From an uncultured Oscillospiraceae bacterium (GTDB lineage Bacteria; Bacillota; Clostridia; Oscillospirales; Ruminococcaceae), in contig CAKTAM010000121.1 of assembly GCA_934527255.1 (NCBI GenBank), positions 1 to 5,190 on the forward strand: 5,190 nt of DNA. The letters run 5' to 3'. The notes beneath the pieces are model-generated. The model was given only the letters and a program-made list of their open reading frames with translations. It ran no database searches and was not told where the DNA came from. Position 1 is the stretch's first letter; every line of letters starts with the position of its first letter. The translations under genes and the position numbers were made by a program. Positions 4,216 to 5,190 of the stretch are shown here, in pieces.

Positions 4216-5190
4216 TCAGGCCTGCTCGCTCTCTGCCTCGCCCTCCGGGCTGCTTTCGGGGCGGATGTCGATATTATACCCGGTCAGACGCGCCGTCAGG
4301 CGGGCGTTCTGGCCCTTGTTGCCGATGGCCAGCGACAGCTGATGATCCGGCACGATAACGCGGCAGCTTTTCTTTTCTTCATCCAGAATATCGACCTTGA
4401 TGACGTTGGCGGGCGACAGGGCCGCGCTGATAAACTCGGCCGGGTCATCGCTGTAGCGCACAATGTCGATCTTTTCGCCGTTCAGCTCCTCTACAATGCT
4501 GGCCACGCGCGAGCCGCGGGGGCCAATGCAGGCGCCGACGGGGTCGACATCCGGGTTCTTGCTCCATACGGCCATCTTGGTGCGCTGGCCCGCCTCGCGG
4601 CTGATGGCCTTGATCTCGACCGTGCCGTCAAAAATTTCGGGCACCTCCATCTCGAAGATGCGCTTGACCAGCCCCGGATGGGTGCGGCTGAGCATGATCT
4701 TGGGGCCGCGCTCGGTGGCAAGCACATCCACCACATACACCTTGATGCGCTGGCCCTCAAACAGCACCTCGCCGGGCACCTGCTCGTTGTGGGGCAGAAT
4801 GGCCTCGTTGCGGCCGATGGCCAGATTGACCAGCCCGCGCTTTTCATCCACGCCCGTGACGATGGCGGGCAGAATTTCATGCGCCTTGCTCTGCATTTCG
4901 GTGTACAGCTGGCTGCGCTCGGCATCGCGCAGGCCCTGACGAATCACATGCTTGGCCGTCTGGGCGGCAATGCGGCCAAACTCCTTGGTCTTGAGGGGAA
5001 TTTCCAGCACATCGCCGGGCTTGGCATCCTTTTTGATCTTGCGGGCATCCTCCAGCAGGATGAGATGACGGGTGTCAGGCTCCGGCTCCAGACCTTCCTC
5101 ATCGGCCTCGGGGAACGCTTCCACCACTTCCTTGAGGATCACCACGCCAAACTTGCGGGCGGCGGTATCCATATCCACACGGATGTGGTC
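4216..5190 (-). CDS. nusA: Transcription termination/antitermination factor NusA (5' truncated by window edge)
   Basis: NusA binds RNA polymerase and nascent RNA and modulates pausing, termination and antitermination in the cytoplasm. The frame is open from the window edge and ends in TGA at 4218-4216, giving 324 visible residues. B. subtilis NusA is about 370 aa, so roughly the first 40 are missing. In visible-residue numbering: the remainder of the N-terminal RNAP-binding domain is about 1-92, including the conserved EFGRIAAQTAKHVIRQ stretch at 70-85. An S1 domain follows at about 104-156 (IGRNEAILPHNEQVPGE). KH1 carries CIGPRGSR (GxxG at 223-226) and KH2 carries AIGNKGQNARL (GxxG at 290-293). 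The protein ends 14 residues after KH2 with a short acidic tail and has no proteobacterial-type acidic repeats, as is usual in Firmicutes. An in-frame GTG at 5178 lies inside the N-terminal domain and is not the start. Compared from memory with B. subtilis, residues about 24-38 hold an acidic insertion. Identification is very secure. Confidence 0.98.
   Translation of the reverse strand, partial: DHIRVDMDTAARKFGVVILKEVVEAFPEADEEGLEPEPDTRHLILLEDARKIKKDAKPGDVLEIPLKTKEFGRIAAQTAKHVIRQGLRDAERSQLYTEMQSKAHEILPAIVTGVDEKRGLVNLAIGRNEAILPHNEQVPGEVLFEGQRIKVYVVDVLATERGPKIMLSRTHPGLVKRIFEMEVPEIFDGTVEIKAISREAGQRTKMAVWSKNPDVDPVGACIGPRGSRVASIVEELNGEKIDIVRYSDDPAEFISAALSPANVIKVDILDEEKKSCRVIVPDHQLSLAIGNKGQNARLTARLTGYNIDIRPESSPEGEAESEQA

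Overview
The window is a stretch of a conserved bacterial transcription/translation operon, transcribed entirely from the minus strand (right to left). In transcription order it holds the 3' part of nusA, ylxR (rnpM), ylxQ (an L7Ae-type RNA-binding protein), infB (translation initiation factor IF-2), rbfA (30S maturation factor) and the 5' part of a DHH-family phosphoesterase of the NrnA type. The two outer genes run off the window edges. By analogy with related operons, rimP would be expected upstream (above 5190) and truB/ribF downstream (below 1), but neither is visible.

The organism is most likely a GC-rich, anaerobic Firmicute of the class Clostridia, perhaps an Oscillospiraceae/Ruminococcaceae relative (Faecalibacterium, Subdoligranulum or Gemmiger type). 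The reasons are the nusA-ylxR-ylxQ-infB-rbfA-DHH order, strong GGAGG Shine-Dalgarno sites, a short NusA C-terminus without acidic repeats, the CxxC form of YlxR, and GC-rich codon use. This placement is inference from gene style, not from a marker gene.

Layout on the minus strand: nusA 5190-4216 (5' truncated); a 79-nt spacer with a 9-bp hairpin; ylxR 4136-3852; ylxQ 3862-3554, overlapping ylxR by 11 nt; a 16-nt gap; infB 3537-970 (855 aa); a 101-nt GC-rich spacer with several inverted repeats and no ylxP; rbfA 868-515 (117 aa); the DHH phosphoesterase 518 to beyond 1, overlapping rbfA by the ATGA tetranucleotide. No intrinsic terminator and no convincing internal promoter was seen, so the genes are probably cotranscribed.

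The genes fit one theme: coupling transcription to ribosome production and initiation. NusA acts on RNA polymerase, YlxR and YlxQ bind RNA, RbfA matures the 30S subunit, IF-2 loads initiator tRNA, and the DHH enzyme probably recycles short RNA fragments. This is a housekeeping region. I see no mobile element, defence system, CRISPR array or clearly new system. What merits a second look is small: RNA hairpins in the two spacers, the low-complexity IF-2 linker, AT-rich gene starts in a GC-rich context, and an acidic insertion in NusA. A very long open frame lies antisense to infB, but it is best explained as a codon-use shadow.
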